A stretch of 64,000 bases of DNA from Prorocentrum cordatum (GCA_963575745.1 CAUYUJ010003021.1:1-64000), one strand, 5' to 3'. Counted from the first letter of the stretch, positions 20,851 through 31,297 are shown. Numbers and translations are program-made. Notes: generated by a model from the sequence alone, not told the origin.

Positions 20851-21289
20851 ACATCTACACCCCTCCGCGAAACGCAGCGCAAGCTTCGCGACCCCCCCCT
20901 CGCCCCAAATGTCAACGCCCAGTTGCGCGCGCGCGTGGCAGTGCGCGGACGCCGTCGGGGAATTTGACGTCACGCGCTCCGGCGTCAGCATTGAAATTTT
21001 GGGGGTCAGGGGGCGCCCAGTGCCGCGCGGGAAAACTTGCGCGTGAAGTTTCGCGGAGGGGCGCGGGCAAATCCAGAGACTTCTGTATGGACACCTGGAG
21101 CCGCACGTGGCCGCTCGGCGCGCCACTGGCGCGTCGGCAGAGGCAAGGCCACCAGCACGCCTACCTCTTTGCAGCCTTTACACGTGGCCGCTCCAGCGCG
21201 AGCCGAGGGGCGGCAGAAGCCGTTCAGCCCTCACGAAGGATCGGCCACGCGCAGAGGGGGGGTGGCGGGAGGGGGGAAGGCCTTTTAGA

Positions 21290-21530
21290 AGCTCCAGCCC
21301 CTTCTTAGAAGGCGCGGGCGCCCCCTCTGAAAAGCTTGGGGCTGTTTCTCAGAAGCTGCTCCTTGCGTGCTTCAGAGAAGGCAGGTGGCTTGCCTCTAAG
21401 AATCTGTCCTTGCTTCTAGGAGGCAGTTCCGTGCTTCTGAGAGAAGCTTCGGGGGTGCTTCTGAGAAGCGGCGCGCCCCTGGCTTCGTACAGAAGCGGCC
21501 AGCGCCTTCTCAGAGGCAGCCGCATTCTAG
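21290..21530. repeat. degenerate CTTCTGAGAAG repeats
   Basis: Many spaced copies of CTTCTGAGAAG-like palindromic decamers between 21290 and 21530; similar ones appear at 23740-23830 and 30225. From 20850 to 21290 nothing is assigned. Confidence 0.6.
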
Positions 21531-21940
21531 GAAACCTCCCCCCCATCCTCTACCCCCTTGTGCGCGCCGCCAAGAGGCTGTACCCTCGTGGCCGGCGCCC
21601 AGCGAAAATCGCCCGGCGAGGACCGACGTGCGGCCACGCGCAGAGCGTGGCGAGGGGAGGGGGGAAGGCTTCCCTGAGAGCACCCTTTGCTTCTGAGGAG
21701 GCGTGCGCCTGCTCTACAGGTGCAATGCCGGCACCCTCTAAGAAGCAGCCTCCTTCTAAGAGGAGCCTCCCCCCCTTCCCTCTGCCCCCTTTGTGCGCGC
21801 CGCCAGGACCTGCACCGCCCCGACCTCGGGGTCGCGGGGGATGCGGGCCTGGAGGGAAGCGGGTCCTGAGGTCTTCGCTGTTTCTGGCTCCCCGAGGCCC
21901 TGGGGCGGTCAGATAACGACTCAGGATGGGTCTGGTCCTG

Positions 21941-22134
21941 GGTCGGGCCGGGCGAAAGAGGGATTGGGAAAGGGGGGATTACGAAATTTGCTGCATGCAG
22001 CTGGTTTCGGCCTCGCCGAGGGCCCATTCCTCGATACATAGCCGCCTCCAGCGCCTGGAGGCGCCGGGAAAATCAGCTACGTGAGCTGATTTTCACCCCC
22101 CCCTTTGCTATCCCCCCCTTTCGCCCGACCCGAC
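21941..22134. mobile_element. Foldback element family H, copy 1
   Basis: About 193 bp with inverted ends GTCGGGCCGGGCGAAAG and CTTTCGCCCGACCCGAC. It contains an internal hairpin, AATCAGCT-acgtg-AGCTGATT, conserved exactly in the copy at 45118. Non-coding. Confidence 0.85.
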
Positions 22135-22366
22135 TGGGGGAAGGGCCTCCGGGTCCAGGGCCCGTTTCCTTCCGGACCCGCCGCCCCCGTGCCGCATCTC
22201 GGGGCCGTGGGGCTGTCTCTGCGCCGGCCGTCCGCGCGCCGTCGCTCCCGAGGGCCCCGCGGGGCGTCCTCGCGCGCGCGCAGGCGCGTGGTGGACGTGG
22301 TCCGGGCGGACCTCAGGATCCTCGAGGAGCGGCGCGGCGGAGCGGGTTCAGGGTCAGCGGTGCGGG

Positions 22367-22496
22367 CTTGGCATCGCTCGGACGTGTGCATTTTTTCCTC
22401 GGCGAGGACCACGGAGGAGCATCCTGGATGACTTAGCGAAAAATGCACGCACGAAATCGAAAGGTACACGAGGAGTGGACGTCCGAGCGATGGCAA
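22367..22496. mobile_element. Foldback element family A, 130-bp copy
   Basis: Left end CTTGGCATCGCTCGGACGTG; right end ACGTCCGAGCGATGGCAAG is its complement over about 17 bp. An inner stem pairs GTGCATTTTT with AAAAATGCAC. Flanked by G-rich sequence on both sides. Confidence 0.85.
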
Positions 22497-22514
22497 GGGG
22501 GGGGGATGGGCATT

Positions 22515-22693
22515 GCAGTGGAGACCCATGTCAAGGAACACCCTGCGTGCCTCCAGGGTGCCCTGGGTTTCGTGGGTGTCGGATGTTTGCCGCGGAAGGC
22601 GTGGCGCCCCCACGCCAAACATCGATGGACGTCGTGGGGTCGCAGGGTTGGGTCTCCTGTGGTCGGGCTTCTTGTGGTCGGGCCCCTGCTGCA
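22515..22693. mobile_element. Foldback element family L, copy 1
   Basis: Matches 43934-44112: both begin GCAGTGGAG or ACAGTGGAG, share CACCCTGC, TGCCTCCAG and GGGGTCGCAGGGTTGG, and end near TTCTTGTGG plus a GCAG end. The terminal inverted repeats are imperfect, clearer in copy 2. It begins 18 bp after a family A element. Confidence 0.65.
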
Positions 22694-22706
22694 GAGGGGG
22701 GCGCAT

Positions 22707-22831
22707 CGACCCCCTCCTCCTCCTCCTCCTCCTCCTCCTCCTCCTCCTCCTCCTCCTCCTCCTCCTCCCTCCCTCCTCCTCCTCCTCCTCCTCCTCCTCC
22801 TCCTCCTCCTCCTCCTCCTCCTCCTCTCTGG
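22707..22831. repeat. CTC triplet microsatellite
   Basis: CTCCTCCTC run with two CCCT breaks. Confidence 0.95.
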
Positions 22832-22938
22832 CCGCCGACGGGGGCCCGACAGCCCCGACCTGCCCCGGAGCGCGCGGAGGCACTGTCAGATTCGAGGCTC
22901 GTTCTGGGGACCTTCCTGGGGCCCACCTAATGGATCTT

Positions 22939-23103
22939 CACCACCCACCAAACCACCCCAACCCAACCCGAAGGCTCAGATTTACCCTCGATTTCCAGTG
23001 GGGGGGGGGTCGGGAAACATCGAAAAAACACATGTGGAACCCTTACCCCCCCCAACCCGAAATTCGGGTCTTCGGGTTGGGTTGGGGTGGTCTGGTAGGT
23101 AGT
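22939..23103. mobile_element. Foldback element family C, copy 1
   Basis: 165 bp. The left end CACCAAACCACCCCAACCC is inverted at the right end, which reads GGTTGGGTTGGGGTGGTCTG. The interior carries CCCTCGATTTCCAGTGGGGG and a CGAAATTCG palindrome. Other copies: 24484 and 44873. Confidence 0.9.
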
Positions 23104-23107
23104 CAGA

Positions 23108-23205
23108 TCTGTTCGACTCGGGTTCGACTCAGGTTCGACTCAGGTTCGACTCAGGTTCGACTCAGGATCGACTCAGGTTCGACTCAGGATCGACTCAGGT
23201 TCGAC
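23108..23205 (+). repeat. 11-bp tandem repeat GGTTCGACTCA
   Basis: About nine units, some with GGATCGACTCA, directly abutting family C copy 1. Confidence 0.9.
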
Positions 23206-23346
23206 GCACTAGTGGAGCGAGTGGCTCCAGGAAGGTCCCCAGAATGAGCATCTAAATCAGAGGCCTATCGCCGATCCATCGGCGATGTACCGCCGATTCC
23301 AGGTCGATGCGCCCCCCCCCCGATGCCAGTCCCCCCCATCGTCGCC

Positions 23347-23518
23347 TCGGAGCTGGATAGACCTCCTCCCCTGACGCGTCGATTGAGGAATCGGCCGTTT
23401 TCGGTTCGCGAGAGGCGTCGCGGCCGTCATTGCTGCGGGTCCAGGTCCGTCGGTTTCGGTCCCAGGCCGTTTTCACTAAGGGAGGTTTACTGAAGGGAGG
23501 TTTGTCCACCGCCGATTG
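23347..23518. mobile_element. Foldback element family F, copy 2
   Basis: Same interior as 6205-6379, including GGCCGTTTTCGGTTCGCGAG. The right end TTTGTCCACCGCCGATT is intact; the left end has decayed. Sequence at 23257-23310 resembles a scrap of family E. Confidence 0.8.
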
Positions 23519-23906
23519 CCTCTCACCGGTGCAGTCGAAACGGGTGCGGAAATGATGGGCACAAAGACCTGCAGCAGTTCTTGTCCCACTTGTTCGGGGT
23601 TCGTATAGGAGAAGGTTAGCCCAAGGCGGGGTTAGGGCAGGAGACCAGCTGACTGTTTTCGTACTTTCTTGTTCCAGAGCCGTTTAGGGCGATTTTCTTG
23701 CTTCGGCGGCGAGCCTGGGGGGGAAGTGGGAAGAGGTGGGCTGTCTGAGAAGGCACGGAGAACTTCTCAGAAGGCGCGAGGGCTTCTATGACGCCCCGCC
23801 GTCTTCTGAGAAGGCCTGCCCCCTCTCACTTCCTCCCTGAGCTCGCTGCTCTTCACTTTGAACAGGACTCGATGTCGGTGTCGCCGCAGACGTTGTCCAC
23901 GTCTCT

Positions 23907-24114
23907 AGGCCTCCCAGACGGGCTCGGAGTAGGATGGGGTCGGAGGGTCGCGCCGCATCGGTGATGTATCGCTGATGCCGGTCGATGTGGAGCCTGATTT
24001 GTTCCGCGCTGGTGTCGCCAATGCACCGCCGACGTCGCCGATGCATCGGCGATGCATCGGCGGTGCGGCGCGATCCTCCAACCCTATCTGCTCAGAACCC
24101 ATCTAGGAGGCCTT
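23907..24114. mobile_element. Foldback element family E, copy 2
   Basis: Left end GGCCTCCCAGACGGGCTCGG and the near-complement ending ATCTAGGAGGCC, with GCATCGGCGATGCATCGG in the middle. Flanked by direct copies of about 45 bp: ATGTCGGTGTCGCCGCAGAC near 23871 and ATCGGTATCGCCGCGGAC near 24161. Confidence 0.85.
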
Positions 24115-24254
24115 TAAGAGACCGACAGCAGTTCTTGTTTATCTTGAACCCGACTCGACATCGGTATCGCCGCGGACGTTGTCCCCGTGAGGTCAAAAGG
24201 CGCCTGCCCAGCAGCGGCCGCTGTCGGGTTAGACCGCATTCGCCATCGTGCGAG

Positions 24255-24365
24255 GACGAGGAGGAGGAGGAGGAGGAGGAGGAGGAGGAGGAGGACGAGG
24301 AGGAGGAGGAGGAGGAGGAGGAGGAGGAGGTGGAGGATGAGGAGGAGGAGGAGGAGGAAGAGGAG
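24255..24365. repeat. GGA triplet microsatellite
   Basis: GGAGGAGGA with GAC and GTG breaks. Confidence 0.95.
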
Positions 24366-24483
24366 GGCGGCCTCAGGGGGAGGAGGGGGCGCGCGCGATG
24401 GTCCCAGGCCTTCAGGAGAGCCTTTCTGTTTCATTCCCGGGCTGCAGCGGGCGCCACCAGGGAGGGGAGAGGGGATCGGATCA

Positions 24484-24650
24484 TCGCCCACCAAACCACC
24501 CCAACCCAACCCGATGGGTCCGATATGCCCTCCTTTTCCAGTGGGTGGGTGGGTCGGGGAACATGGGAAAAACACATAAAGCCCGTAACCCCCCCCAACC
24601 CGAAATTCGGTGGAAATTCGGGTTGGGTTGGGGTGGTTGGGTAGGTAGTC
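24484..24650. mobile_element. Foldback element family C, copy 2
   Basis: As copy 1 but with a duplicated ATTCGG segment near the centre-right. From 24650 to 25500 no gene is supported. Confidence 0.9.
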
Positions 24651-25506
24651 AGGGGAGGCCGGAGGGGGCCGGCAACGCCACTTTTCGCGCCAGCGCCGTC
24701 TGGGAATGTTCGGGGACAGCCACAGACCGTCCGGCTGACGTCAGCACGAATCGTGACGTTGCCTGGATGGGGGGGCCGCTGGGGCCAGGCCGCTATCGCG
24801 AAAAATAGAAGACACTGTCCAATCCATGCGTTCTAAAAAAGGAGTCCCCTGGCGGCAGGTCGAACTTGTCAGGGGGCGCGTGCTGCAAATTACAACGTCG
24901 GAGGTTGGAGATGATGTGCGTTTCACCTAACAAGGGTCCCTTTGGACAGTGGTGGCGATTCTAGCGCTCGTGCCCTGCCACAAGAAAGTGCGCGGAAAAG
25001 GACGGGGAGGGTGAGGAGAAAGGGGACGGGTGGTGTCTGGAAGGATTCAGGATATCAACGCCTTCAGCTAAGAAAGCGCCGCCCCGTCCGATGATGTTCG
25101 CGTCTTGCCGGGCCACTGTTCGGTGGTGCTTGCTCGATCGGGATGCCTCTTCTGGAGTCATGGAACCACCCACCTCCGTTAACATGGGCCAAGTTCACGG
25201 TGGATACACATCTCGTCTACAACCTTCCTGTGAAACTTAGAGCCTTCCATCGTGGCTGCTGCTGCGCTCTCCTTGTTCCCTGCGGAATATTGCGAAGGCT
25301 TTAAGGCCGGTGCCCCCGACCCTGAAGCCGGGACCTCCCCCGATACCCGCTGGCGGCCCAACCCCCCAGACCCCGCCAGGCGGGGGGCGGCATTTTGACT
25401 TGGGACCCCTCCACCACGCCCCCCCCCAAACCCCCTCCTGCCCCTCCCCCAACCCCCAACCCCTCCCCCACCTTCATGTGAACCTTAGAGCCTTAGAACC
25501 GTCTGT

Positions 25507-25509
25507 CAC

Positions 25510-25540
<31 letters not shown>
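25507..25540. repeat. GCT triplet microsatellite
   Basis: Eleven or so GCT units. Confidence 0.9.
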
Positions 25541-25544
<4 letters not shown>

Positions 25545-25894
25545 GTCACCTTACCTTGCGGAGTATTTGGGCTTTGCTTCGCCCATTTGCGCCCTTCTCC
25601 TCGGAAGTTCTTCTCGTACAGACGGTGCTTCCTTGGCCTGGTCGAGTCTCGCATCAATCGCCTCTTACCTCGTCTGCTCTTCGGCCTGTCTCCCCTACTC
25701 CGCTTACATCTTTTTCGTTCTCTGACAAGTTCATTCCCTCCTCTTTCGTCGCACATCCCTTCCTGATGCGTGTGTCTTCCTCTTTTCAACTCGAGATGCT
25801 TGACGCTTCGCGTGACCTCACCAGCCCATCCAGAGACGGTGCCCAGATGAGTTGCCTCGCTCAGGGAACTTGGCATCACACAGAGGAAGAGTCC

Positions 25895-26490
25895 CTCGTT
25901 GAGCGCTCTTGGGACACTCCTGGGCGCTTTTGGGTGCCTCGGGGAGCCTCTTGGGGCTTCTTGGGGGTCTTTGGGGAGCCTCTTGGATGCCTCTTGGGCG
26001 CCTCCTGGGGCCTCCGGGGCTCCTCTTTGGGCCCTCTAGAGGCACTCTTGGGAGCCTTGGGAGCGCTCTTGGGGCCATCTTGGAGGAGATCGATCAAACA
26101 GATGGGAGCTCTAATTACGACCCCCCTTCGGGAGCCCCCAAAATCGCCTCTTGGGCTCCTCTTGGGGCGCTCTTGGAACACTCTTGGGCGCTCTTGGCGC
26201 CGTCTTGGGGCTCTCTGGGGCCTCTCTTGGGGACCTCATGGTTGGAGCTGTCTTGAAGCGAAAAGGCGAGAGTACACACATAATTTATTTTCCCTAGGTT
26301 TTTGACGGATGTTGGCCTCTGGGCGGCCTCCTGGGGAGTCTCCGTGGCCATTCGGAGCCGTCTTTGAGCGGCCTCGGGGCCTCTTGGAGCATTTTGGGAG
26401 CCATATTGATCCATCTTGGGCTATCTTGGGCCATCTTGGACGTCATCTTGGCCTCTCTGAGGCCCTCCTAGAGCCATCTTGGGCAATCTT
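25895..26490 (+). repeat. CTTGGGG minisatellite block
   Basis: CCTCTTGGGG-type units, interrupted near 26250 by GAAGCGAAAAGGCGAGAG, the same type of interruption as at 7200. It precedes R1 copy 2 just as the 7078 block precedes R1 copy 1. Confidence 0.85.
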
Positions 26491-26499
26491 GCACGTTCC

Positions 26500-27540
26500 A
26501 CAGCCTCGCGACCCCCCCCCCTCCAGCTCAAGGGGACGGGGAGGGGGAGGGGTCAAGACACCCTCCTAGATAGCAAGTCGTCTAGCTCACTCCCACCCGC
26601 CCTCCCAACACATAAGTAACACCCGCGACTCAGCATGTTCAGAGGTCGTCTTGGGATGAGCAGCTACTGGGAACCAAAGCCGAGCCGTGCGTCACGCTGG
26701 GGCGAGTTGCGCCACGCGTGCCAGGCGCGCCATGTGCGCCAGGCATCCCTGGGGCCCGAGCGTGCCAGGCACGCCTGATACGCCATATGCGCCACGTGCC
26801 TCCGCGTGCGCCAGGTGTGCCGCATTCTCCAGCCTCGCGAGGTGCGCCAAGTTCGGGGCACGTGCAGAGTGTATCAGGTGCGCCTGCGCACGTGACATCA
26901 CACATTGGGAAGCATGTCGGCCTCCACCATCCTCGTCGGAAACCGATGCCCATCATTGTATCTGGTGAGCCTGCACACTGCAGGCCATATGCCACCACCC
27001 CCGCCGTCCCTGTCAAAAGCCAATTGTCAGTGATCGCGGGTTGGCCGCGCATGATTCAGATTTAGCCGCGAGGGGCATTTCGTATGTTTTGTGTTGTCAG
27101 TGATGGTAGCCCTGCGGGCAGCAGGCAATACGCAGACGCTCCCGTCGTCCATGCCAAAAGAAACATTACAAAGTGCGCGCGGGCCTCACGGACATGATTC
27201 CAGACTTTGCCCCCACGTGTGTTTTGCATGATTTTTGACAGGGATGGTGGGGGGGGCCGCATCGGGTGGGTTGCGCATGCTCCGAATTTGGAGTCAGAGT
27301 GTGTGTGTGTGTGTGTGTGTGTTCGTATCGTTTTGTTGGCAAGGATGGTTGGGTGTGTGTGTGTGTGTGTGTGTGATCATGGGGTCCTCATTGTTCCCGG
27401 TTGGCTGCCGGTCGCCTTGGGGGGGTTGTATGTTAATCTGGAGCAGTGATAATCCCTCCCCGAAGGGGAAGAAGAGGGTTGGAAGAGAGAGCTCTCTAGA
27501 CCACCTACGCCCAGAGGGCTGTTGGGATTCCTGTCTTGTC
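26500..27540 (+). repeat. 1-kb dispersed repeat R1, copy 2
   Basis: Aligns with 7360-8380. Contains two GT dinucleotide runs (27299-27322, 27353-27374) absent from copy 1. The frame ending GWPRMIQI stops at 27065. Confidence 0.75.
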
Positions 27541-27657
27541 TGGGTAACCTCTCGTGCATCCTGTGCTCACTCTCCTCCTCTCCTTGCCCACATCAGCGCA
27601 CTTGCCACCTGCTCGTTTATCCCAGCTTGCTGTGCTTCATGCCGACTTCCCACCATG

Positions 27658-27737
27658 CAGGAGCTGCAGCCGCGCCGCTTCTTCTACGCGAAGCATGCGC
27701 TGGTGGGGCTCCGTGGGATCGCACGAAACCCATGCAG
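27658..27737 (+). CDS. candidate short exon, unknown protein
   Basis: Bounded by a CCACCATGCAG acceptor and a CAGGTGGCA donor. The frame encodes ELQPRRFFYAKHALVGLRGI and continues RNPCR. It looks protein-like, but it is short, lies among repeats and has no recognised family or partner exon. A GA microsatellite follows at 27757. Confidence 0.25.
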
Positions 27738-28404
27738 GTGGCAATGGGACAGCGAGAAAGAGAGAGAGAGAGAGAGAGTGAGAGAACATTACCAGGTGAC
27801 GTACCCAATCCTTTCTAAACACATGGCGAGTGTGCTCGGGACCGCTCACTACAAGCAAGCTTGTTGAGTGACTCGCGACTCGCGGTGCGCATGAGCTTCC
27901 AGACGTACATAACATCAACGCGCAGGAATGGTACGATAGGGACGGGGACAGAAGCATGCGGAGGAGGGTGAATGGGGGACGTACATGTTCAACGGCAATA
28001 AAAGCGCCGAGCGCAACACACGCGGGACAGAACAGCGCCATGCGCCGTGAAGCAAAACAGCGCGTCGCGCTGAGAAGCGCACGGGGTGGCACGGCGGCCC
28101 AGAGGCAGCTTGAGGACAAGAGGCCGCGCGGACAAACGATGAAGCCATTCGCTGCGTGGCGCACTGGCCGCCTGCAAGCTGCGATGCGACAGCGCCGAGC
28201 GCTGCGCGACGGGACAGCGCCGCGCTCTACGGGAGCTTCTGCCACCTTGGATGAGAGCAGTCGCCGTCAGTTGCAGTTCTCGTCGCCGCCCACTGGCGGC
28301 AACTACCGCGAACTCGCCTGACACCGCCGTCAGGTGCTTCCGTCAGTCGTGCAGGAACTGCTCCAGGCCGAGGTTGGCGCGAACTTCGCTGCGGCGAGGA
28401 GGCC

Positions 28405-29375
28405 AGGGAGCTGCGAGGTCTCGACGTGTGATCCCCGTGCCACTCCACCCCGCTGGACCTCCCAGGAACGCACGAAAGTGGCGACGGCTTCACTTTTCGT
28501 AGCCACCCGGGGAGCCGCGAGGTCTCAGTTGGGTCCCCGCATCATTCCGCCCCGCTGGGCCTCCCAGGAGCCTATGAAAGCGGCGACAGTTTCACGCTTC
28601 CCAGCGCCCCATGGCGCCGCGAGGTCTCAACTGGATCCTCGTACTATTTCGCTCCGCTGGACCTCCCAGGACCCTTCTGAAATGGCGACAGTTTCACATT
28701 TCGAAGCCCCGCATGGAGCCGCGAGGTCTGCAACTGGGCTCCTGTACCACACCACCGCGCTGGACCTCCCAGGAACCCACATGCTTGGCGACAGTTTCAC
28801 ACTTCGCAGCCCCCCGAGGGAGCCGCGAGGTCTTCATTGGGCTCTTGTACCACTCCACTCTGCTGGACCTCCCAGGTGCCCACGAACGTAGCGACATATT
28901 CGCATTTCGCAGCCTCCCCAGGGAGCCGCGAGGTCTCAACTGGATCCCAGTACCATTCCGCTCCGGTGGCCCCCCCAGGAGCCCACGAGCGTGGTGTCAG
29001 TTTCTCTTTTCGAAGTCCCACAGGGATCCGTGAGGTCTTCATCTGGATCTTTGTACCACTCCACTCCACTTGACCTCCCTGGTGCCCACGAACCCGGCGG
29101 TAGTCTTACACTTTGCAATCCCCGACGGGGCCGCGAGGTCTCGCCTGGGTCCCGTGTGACTGCGCTCCGCGCGACCTCCCAGGGGGCCCACGAGAATGGG
29201 GACAGTTTCGCGCTTCGCAGCCCCGCAGGGACTTGGCATCGCTCGGACGTGTGCATTTTTCCTTCGGCGAGGACCATCGAGGAGCATCCTTGAACATTTG
29301 GCGAAAAGCCACGCACGAAACCGAAAAACGCAAATGGAATGGACGTCCGAGCGATGGCCAGGGGAGCCGCGAGGT
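28405..29375 (+). repeat. 103-bp tandem array, about nine units
   Basis: GCGAGGTC starts recur at 28413, 28517, 28619, 28721, 28825, 28928, 29030 and 29133, then at 29369 after an inserted element. Each unit carries a GCTGGACCTCCCAGG-like stretch and GACAGTTTCAC. The array interrupts all long frames. Sequence from 27790 to 28405 is unassigned. Confidence 0.9.
29232..29361. mobile_element. Foldback element family A inserted in the tandem array
   Basis: 130 bp from CTTGGCATCGCTC to GAGCGATGGCCAG. It interrupts a 103-bp unit between GCAGGGA and GGGAGCCGCGAG, so the uninterrupted neighbours show the empty site and a 4-bp GGGA target duplication. Confidence 0.9.
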
Positions 29376-29409
29376 CTCAACGTGGTTGCCGCGCAGGCAG
29401 GAGGCAGGC

Positions 29410-29470
29410 GGGAAGGGAGGAGGAGGAGGAGGAGGAGTAGGAGGAGGAGGAGGAGGAGGAGGAGGAGGCC
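29410..29470. repeat. GGA triplet microsatellite
   Basis: GGAGGAGGA run with one TAG break. Confidence 0.95.
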
Positions 29471-29693
29471 GCGATGTCCTCCCTCGCCCTCGCGGGTGCT
29501 CGCGAGAGAGGCAGAGGGCACGATGGAGGAGGTGGGAGGCAGGAGAGGAGGATCGGGGGGGGAAGAGGATGGGGAGGAGGAGGGCAGACGCGACCACGGT
29601 GCCCTATTCAAAACGAGCACCCAGCACGGGAGGGCCGAGGAAGTCAATCGAGGGAGGGAGGTTCGGAGATGGAGATTGCGCTTGAGAGAGGCA

Positions 29694-29694
<1 letters not shown>

Positions 29695-29727
<33 letters not shown>
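29695..29727. repeat. AT dinucleotide microsatellite
   Basis: An unbroken TA run just upstream of a splice-acceptor-like TTGCTTTTCAG. Confidence 0.95.
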
Positions 29728-29728
<1 letters not shown>

Positions 29729-29741
29729 ACTTGCTTTTCAG

Positions 29742-29884
29742 ACAGCCGGTCTACCCGATGGTCTCTCCCTATGCGGTCCTGTGCGCATGTGGGGAGGCAC
29801 TCCGCGTGATGATGAACAGGCGCCTCGAGAAGGTGCGACGCCTGACGGAGGAGAGTGCGAGTCTAATGTCCCGTACGCGCAGTG
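29742..29884 (+). CDS. candidate exon, unknown protein
   Basis: After CTTGCTTTTCAG the frame reads QPVYPMVSPYAVLCACGEAL and then RVMMNRRLEKVRRLTEESAS, a likely amphipathic basic helix. A GT donor could lie at 29885. I do not recognise the protein and see no partner exon. The sequence to 30200 has other open frames of low quality. Confidence 0.35.
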
Positions 29885-30563
29885 GTGCTTGTTGCTTTGC
29901 ATGCGTTCGCATTTTGAGCAACCTGCGTGTGCGCACGACTTCTGCACGTTCGTACCTGAGTCCGTGCATGCGGACGTACTGCGTCCAAGTGTTGTGTGCA
30001 CATCTACGTGCGCACTCCGCGTTCATTGTGTATGCAGTGTGCGCGGGTATTCTTGCACCATCAGCATCAAAGGACAACGTGTCCTGGATGTTGCATGTCG
30101 CGGTGTGTGTCTGATACCGTCGTATTGGACTCGCTTCTGCATTTCCAGTTCACGCCTCCCTGGCGGCGATTGCTGGGAACGTGCTGGTAGATCGGAGCCG
30201 AGCGAGGGGGGGAAGTGAGAAAGAAAAGGCCTTCTCAGAAGGTTCGAGTCATTACTAACGCTCCCCTCGCTATATTTTCCTGCTCCGCCCTCCCCCTCCA
30301 AATGAGGGTTGGCGGAGCCATTTTACCCACATTCCGTTACCGTACGCAGCTGTTTGGTACTAGAAAAGGATTGCGCTGCGCGCGCCCGGCTTTCGACTGG
30401 CAGGCTTATATCCACCGCACTGTTAGTACATCTGCTTAACGGACATCCAAGCCATAGCGTCACGTACCTCACCGAGGCTGAACCTGGGACCGCACTTAGA
30501 AGACGACTACCATAATATTCAGAACAAGAGCCCATCAACCGAATCAATATTGTTCATGATTCC

Positions 30564-31297
30564 ATGACGATTCGGCAAAACGCTGGCTATCAACCGAAAT
30601 TTGTTCCACGAGATCAAACAGCTGTGCTTCTTAAGTCGGGAGTGGATATACCGAGTATTGGAGAGCAGCGCCACGGATTAGAAGGAATCCAAAGGATCCC
30701 CTTCGGTCGCGTTCTTCACATAATCCATAATCTCAGCATGAAGTTTTCGTTGTCGTCGGAAGGAGGCCCTGGTCGTCGCGACATGCCGCGAGCGGGCGCA
30801 GGCACGGCAGAGGCAGACGCCGAGTGGGATGGATCGAGCAGATCGGGCGGATCATCATTGCCGCCCGGCGTTCAACAAGCCTACATGATTTCCCCCGTTT
30901 CGGATGAAAATGTGGACGACCACGTATCCGTCTCGTCTCGTCGGAACAAGCGGGATCAGTCAAGTCAACACCTCGCCTAGATCAGGGAATGGCTGATGAG
31001 TCTCGCCTGGGGAGTGATTCCGATGCTTGTGGTTTCGGGCCATCCCCGGCATCGGCTAAGGAGCTTTCGCCGACGTCAGTCTCTTTTGACGACTGCGTCG
31101 CGCAACCGTCATGGGAAGACCTGCGCGGGGAAATGGCGGAAATAATGGCCAGCATGCGTGCGGCCGTCCAGCCGAACGCTGGGGAGACGCCTGGACCGAG
31201 AGTGCCCACGGCGAAGCAACCACGGGGGAGGAGCAGCTTATCGATCAGGTCCCCGCTCGAGGCATGTGAAGCGGACCAAGACGATGGGAATGCTTGA
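30564..31297 (+). pseudogene. possible broken coding region, unknown protein
   Basis: Two protein-like frames follow each other on the + strand: 30564-30980 (ends SSQHLA, Ser-rich and acidic in its second half) and 30989-31297 (starts MADESRLGSDSDACGFG, includes SFDDCVAQPSWEDLRGEMAE). They differ in frame and are separated by one stop. The base composition is less GC-rich than its surroundings. This may be one gene with a small intron or a frameshift, or chance. No domain is recognised. Confidence 0.3.

Larger units (their letters stand above)
22898..23252. mobile_element. outer foldback carrying a nested family C element
   Basis: TTCTGGGGACCTTCCTGG near 22905 is the reverse complement of CCAGGAAGGTCCCCAGAA near 23229, with weaker matching outside. 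Between them sit a family C element (22939-23103) and an 11-bp tandem repeat. Confidence 0.65.

Noticed and set aside
22939-23103. Telomere repeat (CCCAACCCAACCC)
   Set aside because: Only two or three units, confined to the inverted ends of family C elements.
28405-29375. CRISPR-like array because of regular spacing
   Set aside because: The whole 103-bp unit is repeated, with no unique spacers, in a eukaryotic context; it is a minisatellite.
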